Under the pieces are notes generated by a model that made no database searches, had not been told where the DNA came from, and was given only the letters and a program-made list of their open reading frames with translations. A DNA stretch of 64,000 nt from Sepiola atlantica (lineage: Eukaryota > Mollusca > Cephalopoda > Sepiida > Sepiolidae): the NCBI GenBank assembly GCA_963556195.1, contig OY744516.1, positions 31,521,793 to 31,585,792 on the forward strand, given 5' to 3'. How positions within the stretch are numbered: the first letter of the stretch is position 1; each line of letters starts with the position of its first letter. Of the stretch, positions 22,301-33,742 are shown piece by piece. The position numbers and the translations under genes were made by a program.

Positions 22301-22362
<62 letters not shown>
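22301..22362. repeat. (TA)n microsatellite
   Basis: TA run directly against the mariner end, followed by a (GA)-rich patch to 22410. Confidence 0.95.
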
Positions 22363-22363
<1 letters not shown>

Positions 22364-22517
22364 CAAGAGAGAGAAAGAAGAAGAGAGAGAAAGAGGGAGG
22401 GAAGGAGGGAGTTAAAAATAGAAAAAAGTCGTTAGAAATAGCAATAAAATCTCTTAAACACCTTTCTATCTGACTCACTTCAGAAGAGAAACATCAGAAA
22501 TGATATCAATAAAAAAA

Positions 22518-22727
22518 GATTATTTAAATTCCCGAAACAGTTTTTCACGGTAAACAACTGATGATCCCTTAAATTATGTTAAGCCTAGCGTAAATTTATT
22601 GGAAGCAAACTAATATAGTGACTGTAAAAAGTAAATTGACTTACAAGAAAACTGATTTTCCAACGAAGAACTTGGGACTGTAAGTATTTTTTTCCATATA
22701 GTTTTAATGGTTGAAAAACTTCCAAGG

Positions 22728-22730
<3 letters not shown>
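22518..22730 (-). repeat. Dispersed repeat family D, inverted copy
   Basis: Reverse complement of 11629-11848: CCCGAAACAGTTTTTCACGG at the left and GGTTGAAAAACTTCCAAGGC at the right. It is bounded by (TA)n. Confidence 0.75.

Positions 22731-22789
<59 letters not shown>
22729..22789. repeat. (TA)n microsatellite
   Basis: TA run; a family a tip (GGGAAATAAAAAAGGAAAAA) follows at 22790. Confidence 0.95.
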
Positions 22790-22791
<2 letters not shown>

Positions 22792-22850
22792 GAAATAAAA
22801 AAGGAAAAACCAAGAGATATTTTTTATATATTCATCAAACTTAATGGAAT

Positions 22851-23102
22851 CTGATCGACACACCTCTTAGACCCTCTCTTTCCCTATTAAAATCTGGATT
22901 CGGTTGGCGTTTTCCAATGCGAGGCTCCCAATTTCTCACTTTTGATTTTGAATTTATTTTCGTTCTGCCTTTGATAAGATGCGGTAGCACGCATTGAAAC
23001 GTTGGTTGATTGGCGTAAGGTTACACATGCTCTACTTGGTATTGAGCACTCTGGAAAAAATTGGTTCTATGTTAACTTTTATAACATATTTGAACTTGAT
23101 CA

Positions 23103-23104
<2 letters not shown>
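22851..23104. other. Non-coding stretch
   Basis: Contains GCATTGAAACGTTGGTTGAT near 22993 and GGTATTGAGCACTCTGG near 23038. Both motifs recur beside other (TA)n-linked elements. Confidence 0.4.

Positions 23105-23186
<82 letters not shown>
23105..23186. repeat. (TA)n microsatellite
   Basis: 82-bp TA run. Confidence 0.95.
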
Positions 23187-23189
<3 letters not shown>

Positions 23190-23761
23190 ACTCTTATAGA
23201 TGACGGACCATGTTTCCGTGACTTCGCGTTGTCAACCTTCGGGCAGGTATCGGAAGCGATCGAGAGTTGACGAGGCGAAAACGAGGCCAAAACTGTCAAA
23301 CGCTAAATTGAAGACTGGCAGACGATAATAACAATAGCTAAACAACTGTTATTAGTTCAGTGTATGTTTTTTTTGTTGTTTTTTTTTTGTTAACGAACGC
23401 ACTGTTTTAAAGCAAATGGTTTATTTTTTCCCAATCTTTGTTCTATTTTAATTTTTTAATAATTTTTATGACAGTTTCTGGCTTAGGGTTTAGGGTTAGG
23501 GTTGCAGCTTGTCCAAATGTGTTCTTGTGTACTGGTTCTCTTGCGGACAGAAATCAATTAGTCCTTCTGGATATTCAACGAGCTGATAGTGATGATAGCA
23601 ATTCATTTTTCTTATTGAACGCGATTAATTTGTTCCGAAAGTTATCGGCTGCTTACTGTAGCCTGATTGTTAAATAGTTTCGTCAACTTTTAGGCGCTTC
23701 CGAGACCTGCCCGAACCTTGTACGACTCGAAGTCACGGAAACATGATGCGTCATCTACAAG

Positions 23762-23768
<7 letters not shown>
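23187..23768. mobile_element. Fold-back/MITE element between two (TA)n tracts
   Basis: Inverted arms of about 80-100 bp share the core motifs CATGTTTCCGTGACTTCG, TTCGGGCAGGT and CGGAAGCG; the left arm starts GATACTCTTATAGATGACG and the right arm ends with the complement of TACTCTTGTAGATGACGC. The centre is non-coding and includes a telomere-like tract at 23482-23504. Confidence 0.75.
23482..23504 (+). repeat. Interstitial telomere-like (TTAGGG)n
   Basis: CTTAGGGTTTAGGGTTAGGG, three units. Confidence 0.75.

Positions 23769-23850
<82 letters not shown>
23767..23850. repeat. (TA)n microsatellite
   Basis: 84-bp TA run ending exactly at the MITE. Confidence 0.95.
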
Positions 23851-23853
<3 letters not shown>

Positions 23854-24234
23854 GGTGGGCAAAAATAAGGGTCCTATTTTTAAAAATTCATAACTTTTTT
23901 ATTTATTGATTTAAAAAAAAATTTTTTTTAGAATAAGTAAAGGACCCCTTCCGAAGCAAGCATGAGCCGTATTAGCCCTAAGGAACGTACCCTCATTTAA
24001 AAAACATTATTTTTGCTTAAAAAACTCAAAACAGTGTAAAAAACAATACTTTAGTTTTTGTAAGTTTTAAGAAGTGTTTTTCGGCTAAAATTTGTTTTGT
24101 TTATTTCAAAAAATTTCGGAAGGGTCAGTCTACACACACATAAAGTTTGGTGAGTTTAACTTTTATTTTGTGGAAGTTATTCAAATTCAAGTTATTCAAA
24201 TTTAAAGATAGGACCCTTATTTTGGCCCACCCTG
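23851..24234. mobile_element. TIR MITE, copy 2 of 3
   Basis: 384 bp, from CAGGGTGGGC to GGCCCACCCTG. It differs from copy 1 by only a handful of bases. It is inserted at the end of a (TA)n tract, a natural reservoir of TA targets. Confidence 0.87.
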
Positions 24235-25450
<1,216 letters not shown>

Positions 25451-25539
25451 ATATATATATAAGCTCTATTTGATATTGAGCACTTTTTATAAACCCGGTT
25501 GAAATTCTTTGGATTACTACCCTGTGGATGTTTTACCTG

Positions 25540-25540
25540 G

Positions 25541-25611
<71 letters not shown>

Positions 25612-25637
25612 CATCATATATATATATATATATATAC
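25540..25637. repeat. (ATT)n then (TA)n microsatellite
   Basis: About 24 ATT units, TCATCA, then TA. Confidence 0.95.
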
Positions 25638-25674
25638 TATAAATATTTTCTTATTAAATATTAAAGTGTATTTA

Positions 25675-25719
25675 CCTACAGACAACGTTGTTTCGGACCT
25701 ACGTCCTCGTCAGTGCAGG
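25675..25719 (-). ncRNA. Type I hammerhead ribozyme, canonical
   Basis: On the minus strand: CCTGCA (25719-25714), CTGACGA, GGACGTAGGTCC (stem II GGAC/GTCC, loop GTAG), GAAA, CAACGTTGT, C, TGTAGG (25680-25675). Stem I is CCTGCA with TGTAGG, six pairs including one G-U. Stem III (ACA/TGT, or ACAA/TTGT) is short. The cleavage triplet is GUC, the preferred one, with the cut predicted between 25681 and 25680. Every core residue is present. The short stem III resembles hammerheads of Penelope-like elements. Confidence 0.9.
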
Positions 25720-25737
25720 ACGTGGTGGTTTCAGGCG

Positions 25738-25926
25738 GTTAGATGGCTTCGAACGCAGTTCGTAGATTCAGAAAAGAATCACGATCCTACGTCCTAATCC
25801 TTAAGGCAAACGGAAATAGCCACATACATTATAAATTAAGATACATTTAAAGGCCAGCTGCAGGGTTCAAACGTTCTGAGAAAGAGTGCTTAAACACGTG
25901 TAAGATTTGCTTCCATAGCTTGACGA

Positions 25927-25928
<2 letters not shown>
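25738..25928. other. Flank of the ribozyme, non-coding
   Basis: In minus-strand reading this is upstream of the ribozyme. No ORF or known motif. Confidence 0.4.

Positions 25929-25990
<62 letters not shown>
25929..25990. repeat. (TA)n microsatellite
   Basis: TA run. Confidence 0.95.
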
Positions 25991-25992
<2 letters not shown>

Positions 25993-26999
25993 AAACGTTT
26001 AAGCTATTGAACTAACACAATCAAAGACTTATCCTGATTGAAATTAATCATTATACGTTCTTTAAAAGAATTAAAAAGGCATACATTATGAAGTCTCTGC
26101 AGTTAAAGTTAAGTCAAATGATCACTAGTTTATGTCAATCAGAGTTTTATATATTTATGATGTATATTTAAAAAGTTCAAAGCATTAATTACGATGTCAA
26201 ATATCTGAATCATACCTCAGGAATCAATACTCAACATGCTATTTTTCATATATGCAAGTTTCTAAAGAACATTTTATTCGTAAAATTACATTTAAATAAT
26301 GATACAGAATATAAATGATTTTCTTCTTCAGTATATTTCAAAATTAATACAATTTTCAAATACTTGTTACATTATATTTCTTGACTATATATTTTCAAAG
26401 AACAATTCAGAGTAAAGAGACTGTTTTTTGAAAAAGTATTATTTAGAAAATAAAATACAGAATTGCCTGAACCAGAAGCTTATGAGAGATTTTATGAATC
26501 AGTATTTCATTTTAACAACTACACCCTCCATTGTTTTTTTTTTAATTAAGTTTTGTTAAAAAGTTGATTTAAACTAGATAACTTAGAATCAAGCATCTTA
26601 TTTGATCGCTCCATGTTGGAATTTGAGAGTAATTTAAAATAATATACCGACTGAAAATAAGAGAAAATTATTAAAAATATGTTTTATTAAAAAATTTCAT
26701 TTGACACTAGTATTTACATCGATATTATTTTTAAAGAATCTTTTTGAAATCTGTGATTTATCTGATATTCTCTTTAGATGTTTCATTTATTTCCAAGAGA
26801 AAAATGTGGCAGGGCAACCCCTAAAAATAAATTGGACTGGTCGAATTTCTATGAAATTTGGAACATAGATAGCTTAGTGCGCTATGTTTGATTTATTGCT
26901 GAAGAGAGCAAAGATAGCATAATCCATCATTTGAAAATAAAACTACAATAGTTAGCTTTAGCCATTACTATACTGTTGCATGCAGTGTTATTTTATTTA
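25991..26999. other. Non-coding, AT-rich
   Basis: About 1 kb without ORF, repeat or motif that I recognise. Confidence 0.45.
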
Positions 27000-27460
27000 T
27001 TTATTTTTTATGGAAATCGCTCCAGACAAGGCATGAAGCTACTTGATGTAAGAAGCTAAGAAGAACAAATATGATTATCGCTAAGAGAGGAGATGTCTAT
27101 TGGCTTTAGTCTTGAAAAGACCAAGATTATAGGTAGGAGAAAAACAGTCAGCAGGAAGAGAGTTCCACAAGCCTGCGGTTCTTGGAAAGAAGCTACTTAA
27201 TAGGAAGTTGTATTACAATGAAGTATCAAAACAGCGAATTGATGGAGACCACTAGATCAACGAGTCAAACGAGCTGAAACAAAAAGAAGTAGAGAACATA
27301 TCACATAATTCTGAAAAACACATGCCATAATAGTATTTATAGAAAAGACTGAGACTAGCAACATCACATCTGTGAGAGAGGGGGTGTAGAGAAGAAGAAA
27401 GGATGTGGCCAATCAAATTACAGATAGGTTTCTGCACCTTATCAAACACCCTCAAATGGG
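27000..27460 (-). pseudogene. LINE family B ORF2 C-terminus plus 3' UTR
   Basis: Minus frame 27455-27252 reads DKVQKPICNLIGHILSSSLH and DVASLSLFYKYYYGMC. After a break, about 27185-27090 gives FPRTAGLWNSLPADCFSPTY and LFKTKANRHLLS, the usual protein end of this LINE type. A 3' UTR with TTCATGCCTTGTCTGGAGCG follows, ending in an (AAAT)-rich tail near 27000. The same 3' end occurs on the plus strand at 27830-27940 and 28725-28775. Confidence 0.75.
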
Positions 27461-27479
27461 ACAGATATTCAGTAGCCCA

Positions 27480-27733
27480 AATATAACAATATAAAATAAC
27501 ATAATATATTGCGTATATATGTTTTCAGTACTTATTTCAACAGTGCTCAATACGTGAGTTAAGCAAAGGAAGAGAATGAAAATATATTGATGACAAATAA
27601 GTTACACAGAAACACAAATGTTTCATCTTTGGATGAAATCATCAAGCAATTAGCCTGATGATTTACCCGAAAATGAAACATAAACGTTTCTGTGTAGCTT
27701 ACTTGTTATAGGTCCATTTTCATAATACACCCC
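27480..27733. repeat. Family F element with an inverted-repeat tail
   Basis: The left part matches 17880-18056. 27593-27708 forms a hairpin: AGTTACACAGAAACACAAAT...GATGAAATCATCA with TGATGATTTACCC...AAACGTTTCTGTGTAGCTTA. Confidence 0.65.
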
Positions 27734-27734
27734 C

Positions 27735-27753
27735 AACACACACACACACACAT

Positions 27754-27822
<69 letters not shown>
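27735..27822. repeat. (CA)n-(TA)n microsatellite
   Basis: Compound run. Confidence 0.95.
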
Positions 27823-27824
<2 letters not shown>

Positions 27825-27829
27825 AAATG

Positions 27830-27940
27830 TCTTTGCGAAAATCACATTTTGTTCTTCTAAGCTCCTTAACTCAAGTGGCTTCATGCGTTGTGTGGAGCGA
27901 TTTCCATAAAAATTAAATAAATAAATAAAACAAAAACAGC
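27830..27940 (+). mobile_element. LINE family B 3' end
   Basis: CTTCATGCGTTGTGTGGAGC GATTTCC followed by an (AAAT)n tail. Homologous, in reverse, to 27000-27050. Confidence 0.6.
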
Positions 27941-28009
27941 TAAAGAAGATGGGGTGGTTAAAGAAAGGGAAAAAGAAAGGAAAGAAACAAGCCGCGCGTG
28001 CGTGGTCCC

Positions 28010-28437
28010 CCTCTGTATGCCACTCGATGTGGCGAGTGTAAAATGAATAAATTGGGGCATTTCCCCCCCCCCCTTTGACACCCTGGGGGCGCGAACCAGA
28101 ATATTTCTGAGGTCAAGGATGCTCATTTTATATCCAGAACAATTGCCTCTACATTTTGGGCAAGTTTCAGAAAAATTGAATGGATGGATAAAACGTTATG
28201 GGAGAAAAGGGGCATTTTTTGCTATTTGGGGGGCTTTTTTACCCCCTGGGGGGGGGGGGCTAACCAGATTTTTTTTTAAAAATCGGAGAATGTCACTTTC
28301 TAACCTGACCAAAGTTACAACTTCATGCAAAATTTTAGAGAAATTCAATGGATGGTTGCGGAGAAAAATCCGGAAGGACGGACGGACGGACATACTTCAA
28401 AACATAAGTCCCCCGATTTTATAAATCGGGGGACCAA
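28010..28437. repeat. Unclassified repeat with C/G homopolymers and end hairpin
   Basis: Long C and G runs (about 28061 and 28245), a (GGAC)n run at 28375-28390, and a perfect hairpin CCCCCGATTT/AAATCGGGGG at 28411-28434. The (GGAC)n and hairpin look like the terminus of some mobile element, but I cannot name it. Confidence 0.45.
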
Positions 28438-28720
28438 TTAATGAACGAAAATAAGATAACATATTACGAAAGAAAGAAAGAACAACAATAGAACGAAAAA
28501 AGAAAAATATGACGTGATTAAAGAACGACAGAAAGAAAAAAGTGGAGAGAAAAAGAAAAGAAAGAAAGAAGAAAAGATAACGTATTTATAGAAAGAAAGA
28601 AAAAAAAGAAGGAAAGGAAAAAAAGAAAAGAAATACAAAGAGAATTAAATTCAGTTGTTAAAGAAACAATTAATGAAAGAAAATAAAGAAAATAATGAGA
28701 GGAAAAGGATGTCAAGTCAA
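28438..28720 (+). repeat. GAAA-rich low-complexity DNA
   Basis: Purine-rich AAAGAAAG sequence. The Phe/Ser-rich minus-strand frames are artefacts. Confidence 0.75.
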
Positions 28721-28724
28721 GGCA

Positions 28725-28775
28725 GTGGTTTCATGCTTTGTGTGGAGAGATTTCCATAAAAAAGAAAAAATAATG
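28725..28775 (+). mobile_element. LINE family B 3' end fragment
   Basis: TTTCATGCTTTGTGTGGAGA GATTTCC, then an A-rich tail, as at 27875-27935. Confidence 0.55.
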
Positions 28776-28796
28776 TATGTGTATATACATGAAATA

Positions 28797-28797
<1 letters not shown>

Positions 28798-28832
<35 letters not shown>
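28798..28832. repeat. (TA)n microsatellite
   Basis: TA run, then TGTGTG. Confidence 0.9.
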
Positions 28833-28838
<6 letters not shown>

Positions 28839-28859
28839 ATATATAATCAAAATACTTGT

Positions 28860-29267
28860 GGCAAGTAAGCTACACAGACATGTGTGTGTTACCTTCCTGG
28901 GAGAAATCTTTGTGTACGATTCTACTGACAAAGTAACCATATCTGCTTGCTGCACCAGAGAGCGAAACACGATACACGTTGTTATATGTTTTTAATATTT
29001 GAAATTTATTTCCGACAGTGTGTTAACTATTAAGCTGCTTTTTTTTGTTGACGATGTCTTTTACACGGATTATTTAGATTTGCCGCAGAGCTTGGAAGAT
29101 AAGTTATTTGTAGAATTTCGACTTCCTCTATGATGTATGGTTCGTTTGTCAAGTGGTCCAAGACTACGCTCATGTTAGGCGGACCCTCTTTTGAAGCTTG
29201 GGTTCGAATATTGTACGAGTCGCATTTTTCACTTTGTAGCATTCTCTGCTTATTTCCAGCCCGCGGA

Positions 29268-29268
<1 letters not shown>
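28860..29268. other. Non-coding; possible tRNA-like patch
   Basis: 28862-28885 (GGCAAGTAAGCTACACAGAC) echoes family F. 29150-29215 has a loose A-box/B-box pattern (AAGTGGTCCAAGAC...TTGGGTTCGAATATT). Nothing is firm. Confidence 0.3.

Positions 29269-29324
<56 letters not shown>
29269..29324. repeat. (TA)n microsatellite
   Basis: TA run. Confidence 0.95.
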
Positions 29325-29326
<2 letters not shown>

Positions 29327-29752
29327 GAAGAAGAATGGAAAGGAATTAGAGAAAGCAAAAGCCAAATCAAAATTCAATTCAAAAGTTCAAAGCAAGGTAT
29401 ATTCCGCAAAAAGGCAATTTATTCAAGTTAAATTTTCCTTAAGCCAGGCTTTTCAAAGATCAAAATCTTATCATCAGAGGAAGTCGCTGGGATAGATAAG
29501 TTGGCAATGGCCAAGATTTAAAATTTGAAAAAATGAAATAAAAGTTGTAGGGAAAGAAACGCAGGGCAAAACTGTGCCAGGGTGCAAGCAAATGTCCGAT
29601 TGCCAAAAAGTCCGGTGTCGAAGAGTCCAGCGGAGAGAATAAGATGTAGATAGGTAGGTCGTTAGAGGCACGAGAAGTAATGAGAGAGGTTTCAAAGTTA
29701 AATTCCAACAAGCCACAACTTCAGGTACGGCGAAAATAGAAAATCCAAAAAG

Positions 29753-29754
<2 letters not shown>
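29325..29754. repeat. Terminus carrying a hammerhead-like motif
   Basis: Bounded by (TA)n on both sides. Contains the ribozyme-like motif at 29435-29482. The 29395-29530 part is homologous to about 55450-55600 (TTAAGCCA..GGCTTTTCAAAGAT). No ORF of interest. Confidence 0.55.
29435..29482 (-). ncRNA. Hammerhead-like ribozyme motif
   Basis: Minus strand: TTCCT, CTGATGA, TAAGATTTTGATCTTT (AAGAT/ATCTT stem II with a U-U first pair), GAAA, stem III AAGC/GCTT with loop CTG, U-A, then AGGAA pairing with TTCCT (five pairs). All catalytic boxes are present. The mismatched first pair of stem II is the one weak point. A sister copy is at 55507-55555. Confidence 0.6.

Positions 29755-29831
<77 letters not shown>
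29755..29831. repeat. (TA)n microsatellite
   Basis: 77-bp TA run. Confidence 0.95.
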
Positions 29832-29834
<3 letters not shown>

Positions 29835-30850
29835 GTGTGTGCACGTGCGAATTAGTATATAAAACGGTAAACACCCTACATTCTTTATTTTTATCGTGTT
29901 TAAATGCGCCGACGCATCTCTGGAAGAAGCCCGCTTCGTTTGTCAGTCAGATTATCTGTGACGCTTAAGTTTAGAATAGCATCTTCATTGGTCTGTCAAG
30001 CTTAGGTATGAAATAGCATATCCGTCGACGTGCCTCACTTGCAATAGAATTGTTTAGACATAAGCTGCTCTGTCCGTCGGTGGTCTGTCAGGCTAATTTC
30101 TGAAATATTATTTCCATCGCAAAACGCACAAGTTGAATGGACGCATCTTTGGAATATCATTTTCTTTTTTATGGTGTTATTTTCATACAACCAATTTGAT
30201 GAATGTTAAGGTCACCTAGTCAGAATCGAGCCCAAGACACTTTAGATTGCGTTTTATAAAAGATGGCGCTACGCCAGACTCTAAAAAATTAAGGAGTTGT
30301 ATGTATAACTTGTCATTGTTGTGTGTGACCGACGGCGTTTTTTTCGCTCGACGTATTTGATCATTCGTTAATTTAAAAAAATAATTTAAGTTGATTTTCT
30401 AATTTAATTGGCCAGATGCTTTTTTCGTTTAAGACACAATGTTAAATTTAAAATTTTCCTCATTAGACCTTTTTTCGCTTTCTTGAAATGAAATACATCG
30501 TCTGGAGAAAAAAATGGTTGAAAAAGAGGCTCAGTATCCACATAATTTCAAAACGAGGCTGTGACAGCTTCCAATTTAAATTTAAATAAACATAACAGTT
30601 TTTACTCTTTCATCTTTATTCATTTATTTATATACATTCAGTAATATAGAGAGAAGTGTGAATTGTATAATTGTCTTTAATCACTTCGGACCATCTGCCT
30701 CTGGTTTTATTTTATTTTATTTGTTTTTATTTTACATTTTATTGCTTCTTTTATTACGAAAGAAGTCATCTAAGTTCGCAATGTTTAAACTCTTTGAACC
30801 CGATGGGGCTTTTAAAAACGTTTCGCTTTCTTCTATGCTACTCTCTCTTT
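29832..30850. other. Non-coding; diverged internal repeats at left
   Basis: 29900-30160 holds three or four loose repeats around GAATAGCATCTTCATTGGTCTGTCAAGCTTAGG-type sequence (longest shared words 8-12 bases). 30160-30850 is unremarkable, and its frames are low-complexity. Confidence 0.4.
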
Positions 30851-30878
30851 CCTCCTCCTCCTCCTCCTCCTCCTCCTC

Positions 30879-30930
<52 letters not shown>
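30851..30930 (+). repeat. (TCC)n-(TC)n microsatellite
   Basis: About 11 TCC units then about 23 TC units. Confidence 0.95.
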
Positions 30931-30932
<2 letters not shown>

Positions 30933-31379
30933 GTGTTAAGCGCCTAACGATCTCTCAGGGGAGGCGGCCGATTCATTGCTACAGAAAACCCGCTTCCTCG
31001 AAAAAAAAAGCCTAGAAGCTCAGGTGTTGACGTGCTAGTTTCTTAGCTGACAGAGGAAGAAGCGTACGTAGTAGACCTTATCAAGTGGCAAACAATGGAA
31101 ACAGTTGGTGGCGAGGGGGGGAAGGAGCAGAGGGCGCAGAGTTACACGACCCACATCGAAATGAATATTTGAGCTAAAAGAAGGAGGTTATACATTTTCA
31201 GCAAAACAGAACATGTTATATAGACGCGCAGTACATACATACATACATACATACATACACACATACATAGGATGAATTTCGACTTATTACTATGTAATAA
31301 GTTATTTTTATTATTACTTTCGTTCACCTCAAAGAAGGCATATTTCCACTGAAGCGTAATGGTCTACTGTGATAAGGGC
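30931..31379. other. Non-coding; (CATA)n at 31230-31268
   Basis: No gene recognised. Confidence 0.4.
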
Positions 31380-31812
31380 CAGATTTATGGGGTGCAACTT
31401 AGGTAGGGAGTTGGGCAGCAAGATATTTGTTCACGTTACATTTAAATTTATGCATGTTGGTACGGTCGGGGAAACACGGAGCGGTGCGAGGAAAGAAAAT
31501 ATTAAAGTGGGAGATCTTCCGGCATCTAGGGACATCTACAGTGAAGGGCTGGTATTTTGCTGCTAGTCGAGTTGCTTGGGGATATTTACGTTGAGGGGGA
31601 TACAAATACAGTACACATTCTGTGGAAGTACTTCTAAAACAAACCCAATGATGCTGTGGCTATGCAACAAGGTATGGAGCTTGACAGACAGTGCGAGACC
31701 TGTTAGGTTTGAAATTCCTTTTTTGCATCCTGATCAAGAAAGAGGCTAGTGGTTGGTGCACCAGCTCAGATGTGGTAACAATACTCTATGCGAATAGTGG
31801 GTTAATAGAAAT
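31380..31812 (-). pseudogene. LINE family B ORF2 C-terminal fragment
   Basis: Minus frame 31605-31399 reads PPQRKYPQATRLAAKYQP and VDVPRCRKISHFNIFFPRTA. Upstream (to about 31800) lies decayed sequence equivalent to WAGAP...LDQDAKKEFQT. It aligns with the plus-strand fragment at 16430-16830. It is interrupted at the right by the MITE insertion at 31814. Confidence 0.75.
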
Positions 31813-31813
31813 A

Positions 31814-32199
31814 CAGGGTGGGCAAAAATAAGTGTCCTATTTTTAAAAATTCATAACTTTTTTATTTATTGATTTAAAAAATTTTTTTTTTTTTAGAATA
31901 AGTAAAGGACCCCTTCCGAAGCAAGCATGAGCCGTATTAGCCCTAAGGAACGTACCCTCATTTAGAAAACATTATTTTTGCTTAAAAAATTCAAAACAGT
32001 GTAAAAAACAATACTTTAGTTTTTGTAAGTTTTAAGAAGTGTTTTTCGGCTAAAATTTGTTTTGTTTATTTCAAAAAATCTCGGAAGGGTCAGTCTACAC
32101 ACACATAAAGTTTGGTGAGTTTAACTTTTATTTTGTGGAAGTTATTCAAATTCAAGTTATTCAAATTTAAAGATAGGACCCTTATTTTGGCCCACCCTG
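31814..32199. mobile_element. TIR MITE, copy 3 of 3
   Basis: 386 bp with intact ends CAGGGTGGGC and GCCCACCCTG and TA on both sides (31812-31813 and 32200-32201), so the target duplication is exact. It lies beside LINE family B, probably inserted into it. Confidence 0.9.
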
Positions 32200-32539
32200 T
32201 ATAAGATACTGGCAGGCGTGAGAAGTTTTCTATCCAGTTAGAAGTAGTTTACGTTCTATGCGGCAGACTTGGCAGCATCTTTTAGCAGCAAGTTTGTATA
32301 TCTCCTTTCTAATTACTCGATACTAAAATAGTTATTAATACATCTGGTATACATGTGTGGGTTGTTTGGTTTACAACAACAATTCAAGGTTTCGGATTAT
32401 GCGACTTCTTCAAGGCCAATCTACCATTGAAGCAGATTGGCCCCGAGGACAGACCGAAACCTACAACTGTCAATGCAAGCCAAACATCTGACACCGCCAC
32501 TAAACTAAACTATGTTATCACCTAAAGTAAATTAAATTC
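32200..32539. other. Non-coding; likely continuation of LINE debris
   Basis: 32215-32300 (TTAGAAGTAGTTTACGTTCT) may be LINE family B DNA split by the MITE. Not certain. Confidence 0.35.
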
Positions 32540-32735
32540 GTATGAATCAGAACGGTACAAGTTTGTTGACCGGTTTGATTCTGGTGTCGGCATTCTTGCC
32601 GGAGGAATCACGTAATTGTTGCCAACGAAAGCGAAAGTTGTATTATGGAATCGACTGGATTCGAACTTGGCACACCCAGGTCGTCAGTTCATGCCGTTAT
32701 CCACTCAACAACTGCCACCTCCATAGGGGTTGATG
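32540..32735 (-). mobile_element. tRNA-derived SINE, minus strand
   Basis: Minus strand: A-box-like GTGGCAGTTGTTGAGTGGAT, then GACGACCTGGGTGTGCC, B box AGTTCGAATCC, and a body of about 120 bp. Same family as 11866-11990. TSD not resolved. Confidence 0.6.
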
Positions 32736-33146
32736 AGGACAGGGTATCGATCGTACTATCGCACGTTGTATTTTTATCTTTCAGACTGGATAAACAATGA
32801 ATAACTCCTGTAAGTGTGCCTGTGTGAATCTATAGTGAAGCAAGTGTTGTGCAATCCCCGACCGCATCACTTCTGAACCGGCATTCTTTAGCCCGTTGGC
32901 AAAGAGAAGTCCATGACGAGTGTAAATAATACTGAGATAAGCAGAGAAAGACTGGCGTTTCAGGAGTTCTTCTTCTAGATTAGTCACACAACCAAAGCTT
33001 CCCTACTATTAAATACATTGCTGGTGGAGGATATATGGATTCATACCTTTCCGAAGGATAGTAGTGAAATTAATGCCGTAGCCCTGGAAGAATACGAACC
33101 TATTACACTGATTGTACAGTCCACGCCTGTAACCATTACATCATGC

Positions 33147-33151
<5 letters not shown>
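32736..33151. other. Non-coding stretch
   Basis: Frames at 32781-32987 (minus) and 33018-33245 are not recognised. Confidence 0.4.
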
Positions 33152-33179
<28 letters not shown>

Positions 33180-33221
33180 ATGTGTGTGTATGTGTGTGTG
33201 TGTGTGTGTGCGTGTGTGTAT
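33152..33221 (+). repeat. (TA)n-(TG)n microsatellite
   Basis: Compound run. Confidence 0.95.
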
Positions 33222-33649
33222 TTTTTTTATTTGTGTAACTTATAATAGCTCAATAGTTTAAAGCTAGAGCTATGCTATATTTACTATTTTTATGTAGTTC
33301 AATACAACATCATTATCACAGAGGACAGATTCACGTCATTTTTTCCAACTTATTTTTTTTATTTCGCAGACAATTTTTTCAGCTAAAATCAAGATATTTG
33401 TAAAATGCTCCTATGAATTTATTTATTTTTTGGTGTGGATATGCTCAGTGCAAATTGTACAAAGACAAATTAAAAAATCTTTTTAAAAATTTGCGATTAT
33501 AGCTCGAATTACAGTCAATATTTATTATCAATTCTTTTATACATGGAATAATGGTCACTTTTACATTTTTTTTAAATAACATGTACCTATCCTATCTTTT
33601 TATATTACTAATCATTCATCGTCGGCTATCATTATTAATCTAACTATTC

Positions 33650-33652
<3 letters not shown>
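33222..33652. other. Non-coding, AT-rich
   Basis: Nothing is recognised. Confidence 0.4.

Positions 33653-33738
<86 letters not shown>
33653..33738. repeat. (TA)n microsatellite
   Basis: 86-bp TA run. Confidence 0.95.

Positions 33739-33742
<4 letters not shown>

Noticed and set aside
22540..22575. Circularly permuted hammerhead (GAAA before CTGATGA)
   Set aside because: The flanks needed for stem II do not pair.
27593..27708. Hammerhead ribozyme in the family F hairpin
   Set aside because: CTGATGA is followed by GAAA too closely, with no stem II, and the flanks do not form stem I.
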